Shown: one piece after another, positions 36,266-45,724 of the stretch | How the letters are laid out: each line of letters starts with the position of its first letter | Numbering within the stretch: the stretch's first letter is position 1 | The notes under the pieces: model-generated | Told to the model about the DNA's origin: nothing | Databases searched by the model: none | The model's input: only the letters and a program-made list of their open reading frames with translations | Position numbers and translations under genes: made by a program | NCBI RefSeq assembly: GCF_009696325.1 | Contig: NZ_VUME01000009.1 | Coordinates: 16,303-80,302 of the forward strand | Direction: 5' to 3' | Source of the DNA: Collinsella sp. WCA1-178-WT-3 (M1) | Lineage (GTDB): Bacteria > Actinomycetota > Coriobacteriia > Coriobacteriales > Coriobacteriaceae | Length of the DNA stretch: 64,000 nucleotides

Positions 36266-37138
36266 GTGAACCGCGATTTCGCCTCATCGCTCATCCAGCT
36301 CAACAACACGTTCTATCGCGAGCACTCCGCCTCCTTTTCCGATACGCGTCAGGCCCCGTGGCCCGGCTGGGTGCGAACCATGGACATCGCGCTCGAGCAG
36401 CTCGACGTCGCCACAATCGAGCATCCCGTCCGCGTCTTCGATCTCGCCTGCGGCAATATGCGATTCGAGAACTTTGCCGCCGGCGGCGCACTTGCCGCCA
36501 AGGGCGTCGACGGCGCAAACTCCTCGGCAGATGCCAGCTGCCCGTTTGAGTTCTATGGCGTCGACTCGTGCCAAGACCTGGCCATCGATGCGCACGGTCA
36601 CGCCCTGCGCATTCCCAACCTGCACTTCCAGGAACTCGACGTGCTCGATGCCCTCATGAAACTCAACCCCGCCGAGACTCCCGACGCGCTTTTCGACGCC
36701 CCGCTCGCCGACATCTCGGTCTGTTTTGGCTTTATGCACCACGTGCCGTCGTGCGAGTACCGCGTACGCGTGCTCGACGCCCTGGTGCGCCAGACGCGCC
36801 CGGGCGGCATCATCGCCATTAGCTTTTGGGAGTTTATGAACGACGAGCGCATGGCGCGCAAGGCCGTTCGCGCCGAGGCCCGCGCCGAGCTCACCCCGCC
36901 GTTTGAGGGTTACGATTCCGCGCAGTTTGAAGCCGGCGACCACCTCATTGGCTGGCAAAACGACCGCCATGCCTACCGCTATTGCCACCACTTTGACGAT
37001 CAGCAGATCACCGACTTGGTGCGCGGCGTGCGCACGTTCTACAAGAGCGGCGAGGTCCCCGTACGCGAGCTTGAGCGCTTCCATGCCGACGGTCGCAGTG
37101 GCGAGCTCAACCGCTACGTAATCCTCAAGCGCCTGTAG
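36266..37138 (+). CDS. Class I SAM-dependent methyltransferase resembling Trm9
   Basis: A 290-residue methyltransferase. The N-terminal FYREHSASFSDTRQAPWPGW matches the Trm9/ALKBH8 pattern of F-S-x-T-R followed by P-W-P. SAM motif I is VFDLACGNMRF at about residues 56-66, followed by FYGVDSC, FGFMHHVPSCEYRVRVLDAL and RPGGIIAISFWEF. In eukaryotes Trm9 methylates the cm5U34 made by Elongator to mcm5U34. Here elp3 lies 2 kb upstream on the other strand and trmB directly downstream. The GTG at 36266 follows AGGGAG at 9-nt spacing. Substrate assignment is an inference. Confidence 0.8.
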   Translation: MNRDFASSLIQLNNTFYREHSASFSDTRQAPWPGWVRTMDIALEQLDVATIEHPVRVFDLACGNMRFENFAAGGALAAKGVDGANSSADASCPFEFYGVDSCQDLAIDAHGHALRIPNLHFQELDVLDALMKLNPAETPDALFDAPLADISVCFGFMHHVPSCEYRVRVLDALVRQTRPGGIIAISFWEFMNDERMARKAVRAEARAELTPPFEGYDSAQFEAGDHLIGWQNDRHAYRYCHHFDDQQITDLVRGVRTFYKSGEVPVRELERFHADGRSGELNRYVILKRL

Positions 37139-37258
37139 GCACCGACGACTTGCCGTCGAGCCGTACCGCATCTTTCGGGCAAGCTATGCCTACCCTTTTT
37201 TTCAACCCATTGATGGAACGCGCAGCTATGCGTTCCATACTTATGACCAAGGAGCCTC

Positions 37259-38140
37259 ATGGGAGCCGTCCACGTTCGCACGCCTAAGAACTTTGTGCTC
37301 GAAGAGCGCCTGGAGCGCTACGCCGATGCGATTGAGACGAACCCTGAAATCTATGCCGGAGATTGGCGCGAGGCCTGTGCGCCCGCAGGCAGCAAGTCTT
37401 TCGAACACCTTCACCTGGATCTTGGCTGCGGCAAGGGAACGTACCTTGTAGAGCGCGCGGCCCACGAGCCAAACACGCTCTTTATCGGCATGGACCAGGA
37501 GCCCATCTGCATCGCCTATGCCGCACAGAAAATCTGCGAGCAGGAACTGACCAACGCACTCGTCCTGCCCCGAGGCGCCGCATCGTTGCCGCAGCTGTTT
37601 GCCACAGGCGAGCTCGATGCCATCACCATCAACTTTCCCACGCCGCAGCCCAAGGCCAAGTACGCCAAAAAACGACTCGTCCATGTCGACCATCTGATGC
37701 TCTACCGCCCGCTTTTTTCAGCCGGCGCCACCGTCACGCTGCGCACCGACAGCAAGCCATTGCGCGACTACGCCCTGGGGCAGTTTGCCGCGGCCGGCTA
37801 CGACACACTTTGGGTAAGTGACGACGTTCGCCGCGACCATCCCGAGCATCCCGAGACCGAATACGAGCGCCGCACGCGCGAGATGGGTGCCGCCGTCTAT
37901 GGCATTTGCGCCACTCCCGACGCGCTGCCCAGCGACGAACAGCTCACGGCGGGGCGCGCGCAGGAGCAAAGCCTTGCGTGCTACCTGCCCGACAATCTCG
38001 ATGAGCTCACCTACGTGCCCCTCGGCATGGAAGAGGCCGTCGAGAACTTTAAAAACCGCGCCCGCAAGGGCAAGAAGCGCTTACCGCAGGAGTCCCAGGG
38101 GCCTCTGATGGTCGCGGCTTCGGCAAACAAGCGCAAATAG
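37259..38140 (+). CDS. trmB: tRNA (guanine-N7-)-methyltransferase
   Basis: A 293-residue TrmB, which forms m7G46 in the tRNA variable loop using SAM. Motif I is LDLGCGKGTYLVERA, followed by IGMDQEPICIAYAAQK, then NFPTPQPKAKYAKKRLVH (family NFPDPWPK) and the C-terminal ETEYERR. It is longer than typical TrmB, with an extra C-terminal region of about 60 residues ending in a basic tail. AAGGAG precedes the ATG. The upstream gene is the Trm9-like methyltransferase, 120 bp away. A 123-bp palindromic element follows. Confidence 0.93.
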   Translation: MGAVHVRTPKNFVLEERLERYADAIETNPEIYAGDWREACAPAGSKSFEHLHLDLGCGKGTYLVERAAHEPNTLFIGMDQEPICIAYAAQKICEQELTNALVLPRGAASLPQLFATGELDAITINFPTPQPKAKYAKKRLVHVDHLMLYRPLFSAGATVTLRTDSKPLRDYALGQFAAAGYDTLWVSDDVRRDHPEHPETEYERRTREMGAAVYGICATPDALPSDEQLTAGRAQEQSLACYLPDNLDELTYVPLGMEEAVENFKNRARKGKKRLPQESQGPLMVAASANKRK

Positions 38141-38163
38141 GCGCCAGCAAACGACCCTCAAAT

Positions 38164-38286
38164 CTAAGTGAGTAGACTTTTTTGCAATAGCCAAGCACAA
38201 CTCGCATAACCAATACTAAAACCGCAGGTAGAGCCTTTGCGCAAAAGCCATGTGCTCGCAATATTGCAAAAAGTCTACTCACTTAG
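38164..38286. repeat. 123-bp palindromic element, copy 1
   Basis: Ends are CTAAGTGAGTAGACTTTTTT on the left and AAAAAGTCTACTCACTTAG on the right; the arms extend through GCAAT/ATTGC. The interior contains ACCGCAGGTA and TTGC. It lies in the gap between trmB and the DUF3516 helicase. Copies 2 and 3 are at 47335-47457 and 48751-48875. No ORF or transposase is present inside. Confidence 0.9.
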
Positions 38287-38407
38287 CTGGCAACTGCACC
38301 AAACAGCTGGGCAGAACGCCCATTTCCTGCATTTTCTTGCCTGCGAACGCATCGATGCGACGCTACGCCATAATAGTTGGCGGACAATCGCGAGAGAAAG
38401 CAAACAC

Positions 38408-41089
38408 ATGGCACAGACCACGACAGATACCGCCGCCAGCACCGTCTCCGGTGCCGGCGCCGCCAGCTCGTTCTCGGGCGGCACGGGAACCGAAGCCGAG
38501 TTTGGCTCGCTCGGCGCGCTCTCTCCCACCTGGTGGGAGCCCGAGGACGGCAGCGAGCCCGAACCATGGCTCACGCCCGATCAGGCCTTCGAACGCTTCT
38601 TTGAATGGACGAGCGACCGTGGCATTGAGCTGTGGGATCACCAAGAAGAGGCCCTCATGGACCTGGCCGCCGGCGATCACATCATTTTAGGCACACCGAC
38701 CGGATCGGGTAAATCGCTCGTCGCACTGGGCATGCTCTTTATGGGCATGGCTCAGGGCAAGCGCTGCTATTACACGGCCCCCATCAAAGCCCTGGTCAGC
38801 GAAAAGTTCTTCGACCTAGTACAGGTACTCGGCCGCGATAATGTCGGCATGATCACCGGTGATACGCATATCAATACCAAGGCGCCCGTCATCTGCTGCA
38901 CGGCCGAAATCCTTGCCAACGATGCGCTGCGCGAGGGCGAGGGCGCCGACGTGGGCTGCGTGGCCATGGACGAGTTCCACTACTTTGCCGACCCCGACCG
39001 CGGCTGGGCCTGGCAGGTACCGCTGCTCACCCTGCCCCACACGCAGTTTATGCTCATGAGCGCCACGCTCGGCGATGTCACCGCGATCGCCACCTCGCTC
39101 AAGGAACACACCGGCGCTGCTTGCGACTTGGTTGTCGATGCCCCGCGTCCTGTTCCGCTGAGCTACGACTATGTGACGACCTCCCTCGAGGGCACGGTCG
39201 AGCTCGCCATGCGCCGTGGCGAGGCCCCGCTCTATATCGTGCACTTTAGCCAGGATGCCGCCCTTGCGACGGCACAGTCGCTCGCCAATTTTGGCATCGC
39301 CAGCAAGGAGCAGCGCGAGGCCATCAAAGAAGCGGCAAAGGGAACGAGCTTCTCCACGGCCTTTGGCAAGATTCTCAAGCGCCTGCTTGGATGCGGCGTC
39401 GGCGTGCACCATGCTGGCATGTTGCCGCGCTATCGCCTGCTGGTCGAGCGCCTGGCGCAGCAGGGCCTACTGCCCGTCATTTGCGGCACCGATACGCTCG
39501 GCGTCGGCATCAACGTACCCATCCACACCGTGGTGCTCACCGCGCTCACCAAGTTCGATGGTTACAAAATGCGTCGTCTGCGCGCCCGCGAGTTCCATCA
39601 AATTGCCGGCCGCGCCGGTCGCTCGGGCTTCGATACCGAGGGCATGGTAATCGCCGAGGCACCCGAGCACGAGATCGAGAATGCCAAGCTTATGGCCAAG
39701 GCGGGCGACGACCCCAAAAAACTCCGTAAGATTAAAAAGAAAAAGGCCCCCGAGGGCTTTGTCTCATGGAACAAGCAAACTTTTGAGCGCCTGATCGAGA
39801 CGCCACCCGAAACACTCAAGCCACGCCTGCGCATCACGCACTCTATGGTGATTAGTGTGGTCGAGCAGGGCGGCAATGCCCGAGCCCGCGTACATGACCT
39901 CATCGAGACAAGCCTGCAGACCCCCGAAGAAAAGGCCAAGCTTGAGGTTCGCGCCGACGAGATCTTCGCCACGCTCATCGACTCCGGCGTCGTCGTGCGC
40001 ACCGAGGTGCCGCCCGCACCCGACGCTCCGGCTGACGCCGCGCCGGACATCGACTACGCGCTGACGGTCGACCTGCCCGAGGACTTTGCGCTCGACCAGC
40101 CGCTCTCGCCGTTTTTGCTTGCCGCGCTGGAGCTGCTCGACCCCGAAAGTGAGACCTATACCATGGACCTCATCTCGATGGTCGAGGCCACGCTCGAGGA
40201 CCCCAAGCAGGTATTGCGTGCACAGGAGCGCGCCGCACGCGATCGCGCTATGGCCGAGATGAAGGCCGACGGCATCGAGTATGAGGAACGCTTGGAGCGC
40301 ATTCAAGACGTCACGTACGAAAAGCCGCTCGAGGATTTGCTCGACGCCGCTTTTGACAAGTACTGCCAGGAAGTGCCCTGGGCAAACGACTACCAGCTCT
40401 CTCCCAAGAGTGTCCTGCGCGATATGCTGGAAAGCGCGAGCGATTTTAAGGGTTACATTCAAAAGCTCGGCATCGCCCGCTCCGAGGGCATTTTGCTTCG
40501 CTACCTGGCAGAGGCCTACCGTTCGCTCGACCGCACCGTACCCATCGAGAAGCGCGACGAGCGCCTGCGCGACATTATCTCGTGGCTGGGCTTTGTGGTG
40601 CGCTCGGTGGACTCGAGCCTGGTGGACGAGTGGGAGAACGCCGGCAACCCGGCAGCCCTCGATGCCGCGCCGCCACAGGGCATCGACGAGGTCGTGGCGG
40701 ACCGCCGCGGCTGCACGCTGCTGGTGCGCAATGCGCTCTTCCGCCGCGTGACCCTTGCCGCCCGTGAGCACGTTCGCGACCTGGGCGAGCTCGACGACGA
40801 CTGGGGCATGAGCGAGATCCGCTGGCAAAAGGCCCTCGATGCCTACCATGAGCAGCACGAGGAAATCCTCACCGACGGAGATGCCCGCAGCGCCGCGATG
40901 TTTTCCATCGATGAGTCCGACGAGAAGACCGCGCACGTATGGCACGTGCACCAGATCTTTGCCGACGAGGACGGCGACCACGACTTTGGCATCATGGGCG
41001 ATGTCGATCTGGACGCCACGCAAGACGGCGGTGAAGTCATCTTCAAAAACTACCGCGTCGGCTTTATCGAAGACCTGCTCGAGGACTAG
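38408..41089 (+). CDS. Ski2-like DEAD/DEAH-box RNA helicase with DUF3516
   Basis: An 893-residue superfamily 2 helicase. Residues 1-60 are a low-complexity Thr/Ala/Gly-rich leader. Motif I is GTPTGSGKS, motif II MDEFHYFAD, motif III MSATLGD, and the second lobe has VICGTDTLGVGINVPIHTVV and HQIAGRAGRSGFDTEG. The C-terminal half matches DUF3516 of actinobacterial helicases. Such enzymes remodel RNA, possibly ribosomal or tRNA; the exact role is unknown. The ATG at 38408 has only a modest ribosome site (GAGAGAAAG). A strong terminator follows. Confidence 0.9.
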   Translation: MAQTTTDTAASTVSGAGAASSFSGGTGTEAEFGSLGALSPTWWEPEDGSEPEPWLTPDQAFERFFEWTSDRGIELWDHQEEALMDLAAGDHIILGTPTGSGKSLVALGMLFMGMAQGKRCYYTAPIKALVSEKFFDLVQVLGRDNVGMITGDTHINTKAPVICCTAEILANDALREGEGADVGCVAMDEFHYFADPDRGWAWQVPLLTLPHTQFMLMSATLGDVTAIATSLKEHTGAACDLVVDAPRPVPLSYDYVTTSLEGTVELAMRRGEAPLYIVHFSQDAALATAQSLANFGIASKEQREAIKEAAKGTSFSTAFGKILKRLLGCGVGVHHAGMLPRYRLLVERLAQQGLLPVICGTDTLGVGINVPIHTVVLTALTKFDGYKMRRLRAREFHQIAGRAGRSGFDTEGMVIAEAPEHEIENAKLMAKAGDDPKKLRKIKKKKAPEGFVSWNKQTFERLIETPPETLKPRLRITHSMVISVVEQGGNARARVHDLIETSLQTPEEKAKLEVRADEIFATLIDSGVVVRTEVPPAPDAPADAAPDIDYALTVDLPEDFALDQPLSPFLLAALELLDPESETYTMDLISMVEATLEDPKQVLRAQERAARDRAMAEMKADGIEYEERLERIQDVTYEKPLEDLLDAAFDKYCQEVPWANDYQLSPKSVLRDMLESASDFKGYIQKLGIARSEGILLRYLAEAYRSLDRTVPIEKRDERLRDIISWLGFVVRSVDSSLVDEWENAGNPAALDAAPPQGIDEVVADRRGCTLLVRNALFRRVTLAAREHVRDLGELDDDWGMSEIRWQKALDAYHEQHEEILTDGDARSAAMFSIDESDEKTAHVWHVHQIFADEDGDHDFGIMGDVDLDATQDGGEVIFKNYRVGFIEDLLED

Positions 41090-41114
41090 TCGAACATATT
41101 GGAACGAAACGAAG

Positions 41115-41151
41115 CGGGGCCGTTGGCAATATCGCCAGCGGCCCCGTTTTT
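41115..41151. terminator. Strong terminator between convergent helicase and DUF2130 genes
   Basis: CGGGGCCGTTGGC and GCCAGCGGCCCCG (one wobble) enclose AATATC, followed by TTTTT on the plus strand. It probably also limits the convergent transcript. Confidence 0.88.
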
Positions 41152-41168
41152 GCACTATACGCTATGCC

Positions 41169-42926
41169 TTACTCGGTATCCTCGACCTCATACGAATCCG
41201 CCTCGGCTGGCTCATCGTTTGTCTCTGGCGCAGCCCCGCGCGCCTCGTCAAACGCCGCCTTCATGGTCTTGTTGCCCCACGTGAGCTTGCGGATGGTAAG
41301 ATCGTCGGCCTTCTTGTTGGCTAGGCGCAGATTGTTCTCGGAGGACAGCAATGCCTCCTTGGTTTTCTGCAGATGGCTAATCGTCTTGTCGATCTCATCG
41401 ATTGCCGTTTGGAACTTGCGGCTCGCGATCTCGTAGTTGCGACCGAAATCATTCTTGAACTTCTCCATCTTGGCTTCGAAGTTCGTGACGTCGATATTCT
41501 GCTGTTTGTACTCCGCTAGCTCCTGCTTATAGCGCAGTGAGCCCATGGCGGCGTTGCGAAGGAGCGTGATCATGGGAATGAAAAACTGCGGGCGAATCAC
41601 GTACATCTTCTCGTAGCGATAGCTCACGTCGACTATCCCTACGTTATAGAGCTCGCTCTCGGGCTCGAGCAGCGTGCAGAGCACCGCGTACTCACAGCCT
41701 TTCTGGCGACGATCGTGATCGAGTTTCTTAAAGAAGTCCTCGTTTTTATGCTTGGTCGCGGTCTCGTCGTTTTCGTTTTTCATCTCGAACATAATCGAAA
41801 TGACCTCGTTGCCGCTCGCGTCGCACTCGCGGAAGATAAAGTCGCCCTTGGTACCCTCGGACGCATCGTTATCCTTCTCGAAGTACGCGTTGGGAAATGC
41901 CGTCATGCGCAGACGGTTAAACTCGGTCTCGCAATGCTGCTCGAGCGACTCGCCCACCATCTTGGTGGACAGACGGACCTTCATGTCCTTAAGGCGCTCG
42001 ATCTCTTCATCCTTGTAGCGAATCAGGTCATCGCTCGCGCGCTTGGCCTGCGCAAGCTCGAGCTCGTGTGCCGCCTTGGCCTGTTCCTCGCGAGAATCGC
42101 GCACCGCCAGCTCGCTCGTCAGTTTGGCACGCGCCTCATCGCGCTCTCGCTCCGCCGCGGCGACCGCCTTCGATAGCTCCATTTTTGCAGAAAGTTCTTG
42201 CTCACGAAGCTGTGCACGAAGGCCCTCGGCCTCGCGCTCAGACTGAGCCTTTGCGGCGGAAAACTTCTCTTGCACCTTCGCGCGATAGTCAGCAAGCGCG
42301 CGCTCGGCCTCGCTGCGAGCGGCATCGAGCTCACGCTGCGACTCTGCCGCAGCAGCGGCAAGCGCCATCTCCTGGGCCTTGTCCGCCGCGGCAAGCCTGG
42401 CCTGCAGCTCGGCAATCTGAGCATCGCGTGCAGCTAAATCGTTTTGAGCAGCATTGCGCGCCGCCGACTCGACAAGCTTGGCTTCGTCATCTTTGCGCTC
42501 CAGCTGCGCACGCAAATTGTCGATCTCGCGCTGGAGTTCGGCATTCTCCTTTTGAGCGTTGGCTCGTGCCTCTACCGCCGCGCGCTGGCTTGCACTCTCG
42601 CGCTCTGCGGCAGCGCCCTCGAGCTTGGCGCGCAGCTCGGCGAGCTCAGCATCGCGCTTGGCAACCTCTTGTGCCAGCTGTTGAGCTGCAGCGTTCTTCT
42701 GCTCGGTAAGCTGAGCGTTGCGCTGGGACTCTGCCTTTTGCAAGGCAGCCATCGAACGCGAGCGCTCAAGCTCCAGCGCTTGCTCGCCCTCGCGCTGGAC
42801 CGCCTTCACACGCTCATCCAGGTCGCGCGAAAACTCGGCATTGCGCACTTGCTTGACGATATCCGCATAGCCGGATGCATCGACCTTAAATACTTCGCCA
42901 CAATGCGGGCACTTGATCTCGTTCAT
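41169..42926 (-). CDS. DUF2130 protein with zinc finger and long coiled coil
   Basis: A 585-residue protein. The N-terminus [11 protein letters not shown] is a zinc-ribbon half. Residues about 40-310 are a continuous Ala/Glu/Arg-rich coiled coil. The C-terminal DUF2130 domain starts near [20 protein letters not shown] and includes [20 protein letters not shown] and [20 protein letters not shown]; its acidic and lysine residues resemble a restriction-endonuclease-like fold, though activity is unproven. Family members occur widely and are of unknown role. The gene appears to stand alone. Confidence 0.85.
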   Translation of the reverse strand: MNEIKCPHCGEVFKVDASGYADIVKQVRNAEFSRDLDERVKAVQREGEQALELERSRSMAALQKAESQRNAQLTEQKNAAAQQLAQEVAKRDAELAELRAKLEGAAAERESASQRAAVEARANAQKENAELQREIDNLRAQLERKDDEAKLVESAARNAAQNDLAARDAQIAELQARLAAADKAQEMALAAAAAESQRELDAARSEAERALADYRAKVQEKFSAAKAQSEREAEGLRAQLREQELSAKMELSKAVAAAERERDEARAKLTSELAVRDSREEQAKAAHELELAQAKRASDDLIRYKDEEIERLKDMKVRLSTKMVGESLEQHCETEFNRLRMTAFPNAYFEKDNDASEGTKGDFIFRECDASGNEVISIMFEMKNENDETATKHKNEDFFKKLDHDRRQKGCEYAVLCTLLEPESELYNVGIVDVSYRYEKMYVIRPQFFIPMITLLRNAAMGSLRYKQELAEYKQQNIDVTNFEAKMEKFKNDFGRNYEIASRKFQTAIDEIDKTISHLQKTKEALLSSENNLRLANKKADDLTIRKLTWGNKTMKAAFDEARGAAPETNDEPAEADSYEVEDTE

Positions 42927-43021
42927 AGCAGCTCCTCGCTGGACGCAAATTTCAACCGCCTACACTCTACCGCGCCGCACGGACAAAAAAGGTGCCCCCA
43001 CCATAATGGCAACGGCGCCAG

Positions 43022-43058
43022 AACCGCCACAAAGGTGCCCGTCCCCTTTGTGGCGGTT
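43022..43058 (-). promoter_or_regulatory. Hairpin between phosphoesterase and DUF2130 genes
   Basis: Perfect 14-bp arms AACCGCCACAAAGG/CCTTTGTGGCGGTT enclose a 9-nt loop; on the minus strand the arm-loop junction reads GGGGACGGGCA. There is no long U-run. Its core resembles the GGGACGG palindromes elsewhere in the window. Confidence 0.55.
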
Positions 43059-43076
43059 TGTGTGACGGTTCGAGAA

Positions 43077-43622
43077 TTACAATCCAAAGAAGCCTAGGAT
43101 TTGGTCACGGCTTACGGGCTTGTACTCGTTGGCATCGAGGCCGACATCGTAGCGAAAGATAGGACGTTCGCGATCGCGGTTGCGCGTATTGGTGCGGTCT
43201 CCCCTACTGTGGATATGCCCGTGCAGCATAATGGCGCCACGCGCCTTGCCGTTCCAGCTGAGCATGGGGTAATGGCTCATAACCAGACGATGGCCCTTGG
43301 CATAGCCGGGAGCAATCTCCAGGTAATCGCGCACGTCTTCCCAAATCCGCGGTACGTCGGGATCTTCCCAGTCGCCGTCATGGTTACCACGGATGAGCGT
43401 CACGTTCTGGCATTCGATGCGCTCGCGCAGGCGCACGGCATCCGCTAGGGGCAGACGATAGGTAAAGTCGCCCAGAATATAGAGGCGGTCGTCCGCAGCC
43501 ACGCACTCATTGATGACATCGATGACCTTGCGGTTCATCTCCTCAACCGAGCCAAACGGTCGGTCCATGTCGTGCAAGATATTCGTATCGCCCAGGTGCA
43601 GGTCGGCGGTAAACCACATCAT
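43077..43622 (-). CDS. Calcineurin-like metallophosphoesterase
   Basis: A 181-residue phosphoesterase. The metal-binding motifs are all visible: FTADLHLGD, YILGDFTYR, IRGNHDGDW, MSHYP and LHGHIHS. Small stand-alone members act on phosphodiesters or nucleotides; the substrate is unknown. The ATG at 43622 (MMWFTADLHLGD) was preferred because GAGGA lies eight nt upstream; the ATG at 43637 sits on top of that ribosome site and adds five residues. It is the last gene of a probable operon with the small protein and HIRAN genes upstream. Confidence 0.9.
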   Translation of the reverse strand: MMWFTADLHLGDTNILHDMDRPFGSVEEMNRKVIDVINECVAADDRLYILGDFTYRLPLADAVRLRERIECQNVTLIRGNHDGDWEDPDVPRIWEDVRDYLEIAPGYAKGHRLVMSHYPMLSWNGKARGAIMLHGHIHSRGDRTNTRNRDRERPIFRYDVGLDANEYKPVSRDQILGFFGL

Positions 43623-43688
43623 CGTCTCAGTCCTCATTTCGCAACGCGTCCAACTCGTGCTAAGTATACAGACGCAGCGATGCGGCAG

Positions 43689-43868
43689 TTACCCAAAGAG
43701 CCCGCCAAACAGTCCGCGACGGCGCTTGTCTTTCTTTTTCGACGCATCACCCTGAGTTTTCTTGTCCTGTCGCATCTTACGGTCCTGCTCCAGTTCATCG
43801 TCGTCGAGTAGCATATCCCACTCAAACGAATCGTCCGTCAGATCGAACAGGTCATCGTCATCAAACAT
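43689..43868 (-). CDS. Unknown 59-residue charged protein
   Basis: A short frame starting MFDDDDLFDLTDDSFEWDML, acidic in its first half, then strongly basic (DASKKKDKRRR), ending GLFGGLFG. AAGGGAGG lies five nt before the ATG, an ideal ribosome site, and the stop is a clean TAA. The split acidic/basic composition and the Gly-Phe end are not chance-like. It sits 18 bp after the HIRAN gene stop and 66 bp before the phosphoesterase. Family not recognised; no membrane segment. Confidence 0.7.
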   Translation of the reverse strand: MFDDDDLFDLTDDSFEWDMLLDDDELEQDRKMRQDKKTQGDASKKKDKRRRGLFGGLFG

Positions 43869-43886
43869 GGCAGCCTCCCTTACCGA

Positions 43887-44213
43887 TTAGCGGGCATCCA
43901 CCACATAGAGGCCAACGCGCACCTGGTGCCACGGGCTACGCTCGGGGGCAACCTGCTGCACGCGGGCCTCAAATACGTCCTCATGGCCGTAATACATCAT
44001 CAAGGACAGCGGGCCGACCTCGTTTCCCGGAACATAGCCAAGTTTGGTCTTGCCATAGTAGATCGCGACCGCCTCGGGATCATGGGGATTATCGCGCTCG
44101 GCGCACAGCGTCAGTTTATCGCCCGCTTTAAGATCGCCCAGGACCAAAGCGCCGTCGGCATACTGAAATCCCGCAATGTGAAACGACAGAAGAACACGTG
44201 AAGGCTCGTACAT
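43887..44213 (-). CDS. Stand-alone HIRAN domain protein
   Basis: A 108-residue protein consisting almost entirely of a HIRAN-like domain: FHIAGFQYADG, LKAGDKLTLCAERDNPHDPE, then AVAIYYGKTKLGYVPGNEVG. HIRAN domains bind 3' DNA ends or stalled forks, usually as part of SNF2 or other repair enzymes; here the domain is alone. AGGGGAG precedes the ATG. It probably shares an mRNA with the 59-residue protein and the metallophosphoesterase, suggesting a small nucleic-acid-related module (inference). Confidence 0.8.
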   Translation of the reverse strand: MYEPSRVLLSFHIAGFQYADGALVLGDLKAGDKLTLCAERDNPHDPEAVAIYYGKTKLGYVPGNEVGPLSLMMYYGHEDVFEARVQQVAPERSPWHQVRVGLYVVDAR

Positions 44214-44336
44214 AGCAACTCCCCTAACGGCCGGATAAACCGGCGCTTAACCTTACCGAGAAGTCTACGGGTCCGTACGGACACAAATTCATCCTGCCTG
44301 CGTCTTTTCGACCGTTTGTCCCTACGCCATCTGATT

Positions 44337-45716
44337 CTAATGCACAAACATGCGCACGAATTTGTGCTTCCAGTTTGCGTAAGGGGCATAGCGGAATGGC
44401 ACGTCCAGCCACGTTGCCTTGTTCACGATGCTCTTCTTGTGGCTAAACGTATCGAAGCTCTCGCGTCCATGGTACTGCCCCATACCGCTCGCTCCCATGC
44501 CGCCAAAGCCCATATGGCTCGTAGCCAGATGCATGATCGTGTCGTTGACGCAACCGCCACCAAAGGGCACGTAACGCACAAAGCGCTGCTGAACCTCACG
44601 GTCCTGGCTAAAGATATACAGGGCCAGCGGCGTCGGACGATCCGTAATAAACGTCTCGGCCTCGTCTAGGCTCTCAAACGTCAGCACCGGCAAGATGGGA
44701 CCGAAAATCTCCTCCTGCATCACGGCGTCATCGGGGGCCACGCCGTCCAAAATTGTCGGCTCAATCTTGAGCGAAGCCTCGCGCGCAGCACCTCCAAGCA
44801 CGACCTTATCGGGATCGATCAGCCCATGCACGCGCGCAAAATGCTTGGCATTGACGATATGCCCGTAATCCTCGTTGTCGAGCGGATGCTCGCCAAACAT
44901 ACGGCGCGCCTCTTCCTTGATGAGGCCCAGCAAATCGTCGTGCACACGCGTATCGACCAGCAGGTAGTCGGGCGCCACACAAGTCTGCCCCACGTTGAGC
45001 CATTTACCAAAGGCGATACGCCGTGCCGCAACCTTCAAGTTTGCCGTCGCATCCACGATGCAGGGACTCTTTCCACCCAGCTCAAGCGTCACGGGCGTAA
45101 GGTTTTTACTTGCGCGCTCCATGACGAGCTTGCCGACCGGAACGCTACCGGTAAAGAAGATCTTGTCCCAGCACTCATCGAGCAGCGCTTCGTTCTCGGC
45201 GCGCCCGCCCTCGACAACTGTCACCAGGCACGGATCAAATGCTTCTTCGCAGATCTGCTTGAGCACCGCACTCGATGCTGGAGCATAGGCGCTCGGCTTG
45301 ATGACCACAGTATTGCCCGCGGCAAGGGCGCCGGCGAGCGGCTCGAGCGTTAGCAAAAACGGGTAGTTCCACGGGGCCATGATGAGCGTGACGCCATAGG
45401 GCACGGCTTGCGTTTTGCACACACTCACGGCGTTGGCAAGGTCGCACGGACGCAGGCGCGGACGACTCCATCGAGCCACATGCGCGATCTGATGACGAAT
45501 CTCGGAAAGCGACGTGCCGATCTCGCACATATACGCCTCGTCATGCGACTTTCCCAAATCGGTCTTGAGCGCATGGGCAATATCGGCCTCGTGGGCCCGC
45601 ACCGCATCGCGTAAACTCACGAGCGCACGACGTCGAGCATCGACATCAAACGTGGCGTGCGTCTTAAAGTAGACGCGCTGGTCTCCGACAATGCGCGCAA
45701 TTTCCTCGGTATTCAT
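44337..45716 (-). CDS. NAD(P)-dependent aldehyde dehydrogenase (ALDH3-like)
   Basis: A 459-residue aldehyde dehydrogenase. The cofactor and active-site motifs are present: APWNYPFLLTLEPLAGALAA, FFTGSVPVGK, the general-base Glu in TLELGGKSP and the nucleophile Cys in GQTCVAPDY. The C-terminal FGGMGASGMGQYHGRESFD is typical of class 3. It oxidises aldehydes to acids. It lies 8 bp after the decayed alcohol dehydrogenase, so it once formed an alcohol-to-acid operon. Its start is preceded by AGGAGGGTCC. Confidence 0.93.
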   Translation of the reverse strand: MNTEEIARIVGDQRVYFKTHATFDVDARRRALVSLRDAVRAHEADIAHALKTDLGKSHDEAYMCEIGTSLSEIRHQIAHVARWSRPRLRPCDLANAVSVCKTQAVPYGVTLIMAPWNYPFLLTLEPLAGALAAGNTVVIKPSAYAPASSAVLKQICEEAFDPCLVTVVEGGRAENEALLDECWDKIFFTGSVPVGKLVMERASKNLTPVTLELGGKSPCIVDATANLKVAARRIAFGKWLNVGQTCVAPDYLLVDTRVHDDLLGLIKEEARRMFGEHPLDNEDYGHIVNAKHFARVHGLIDPDKVVLGGAAREASLKIEPTILDGVAPDDAVMQEEIFGPILPVLTFESLDEAETFITDRPTPLALYIFSQDREVQQRFVRYVPFGGGCVNDTIMHLATSHMGFGGMGASGMGQYHGRESFDTFSHKKSIVNKATWLDVPFRYAPYANWKHKFVRMFVH

Positions 45717-45724
45717 GGACCCTC

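Noticed and set aside
39764..41155. 463-codon minus-strand frame opposite the DUF3516 helicase
   Set aside because: Antisense shadow without start signals; the helicase motifs lie on the plus strand.
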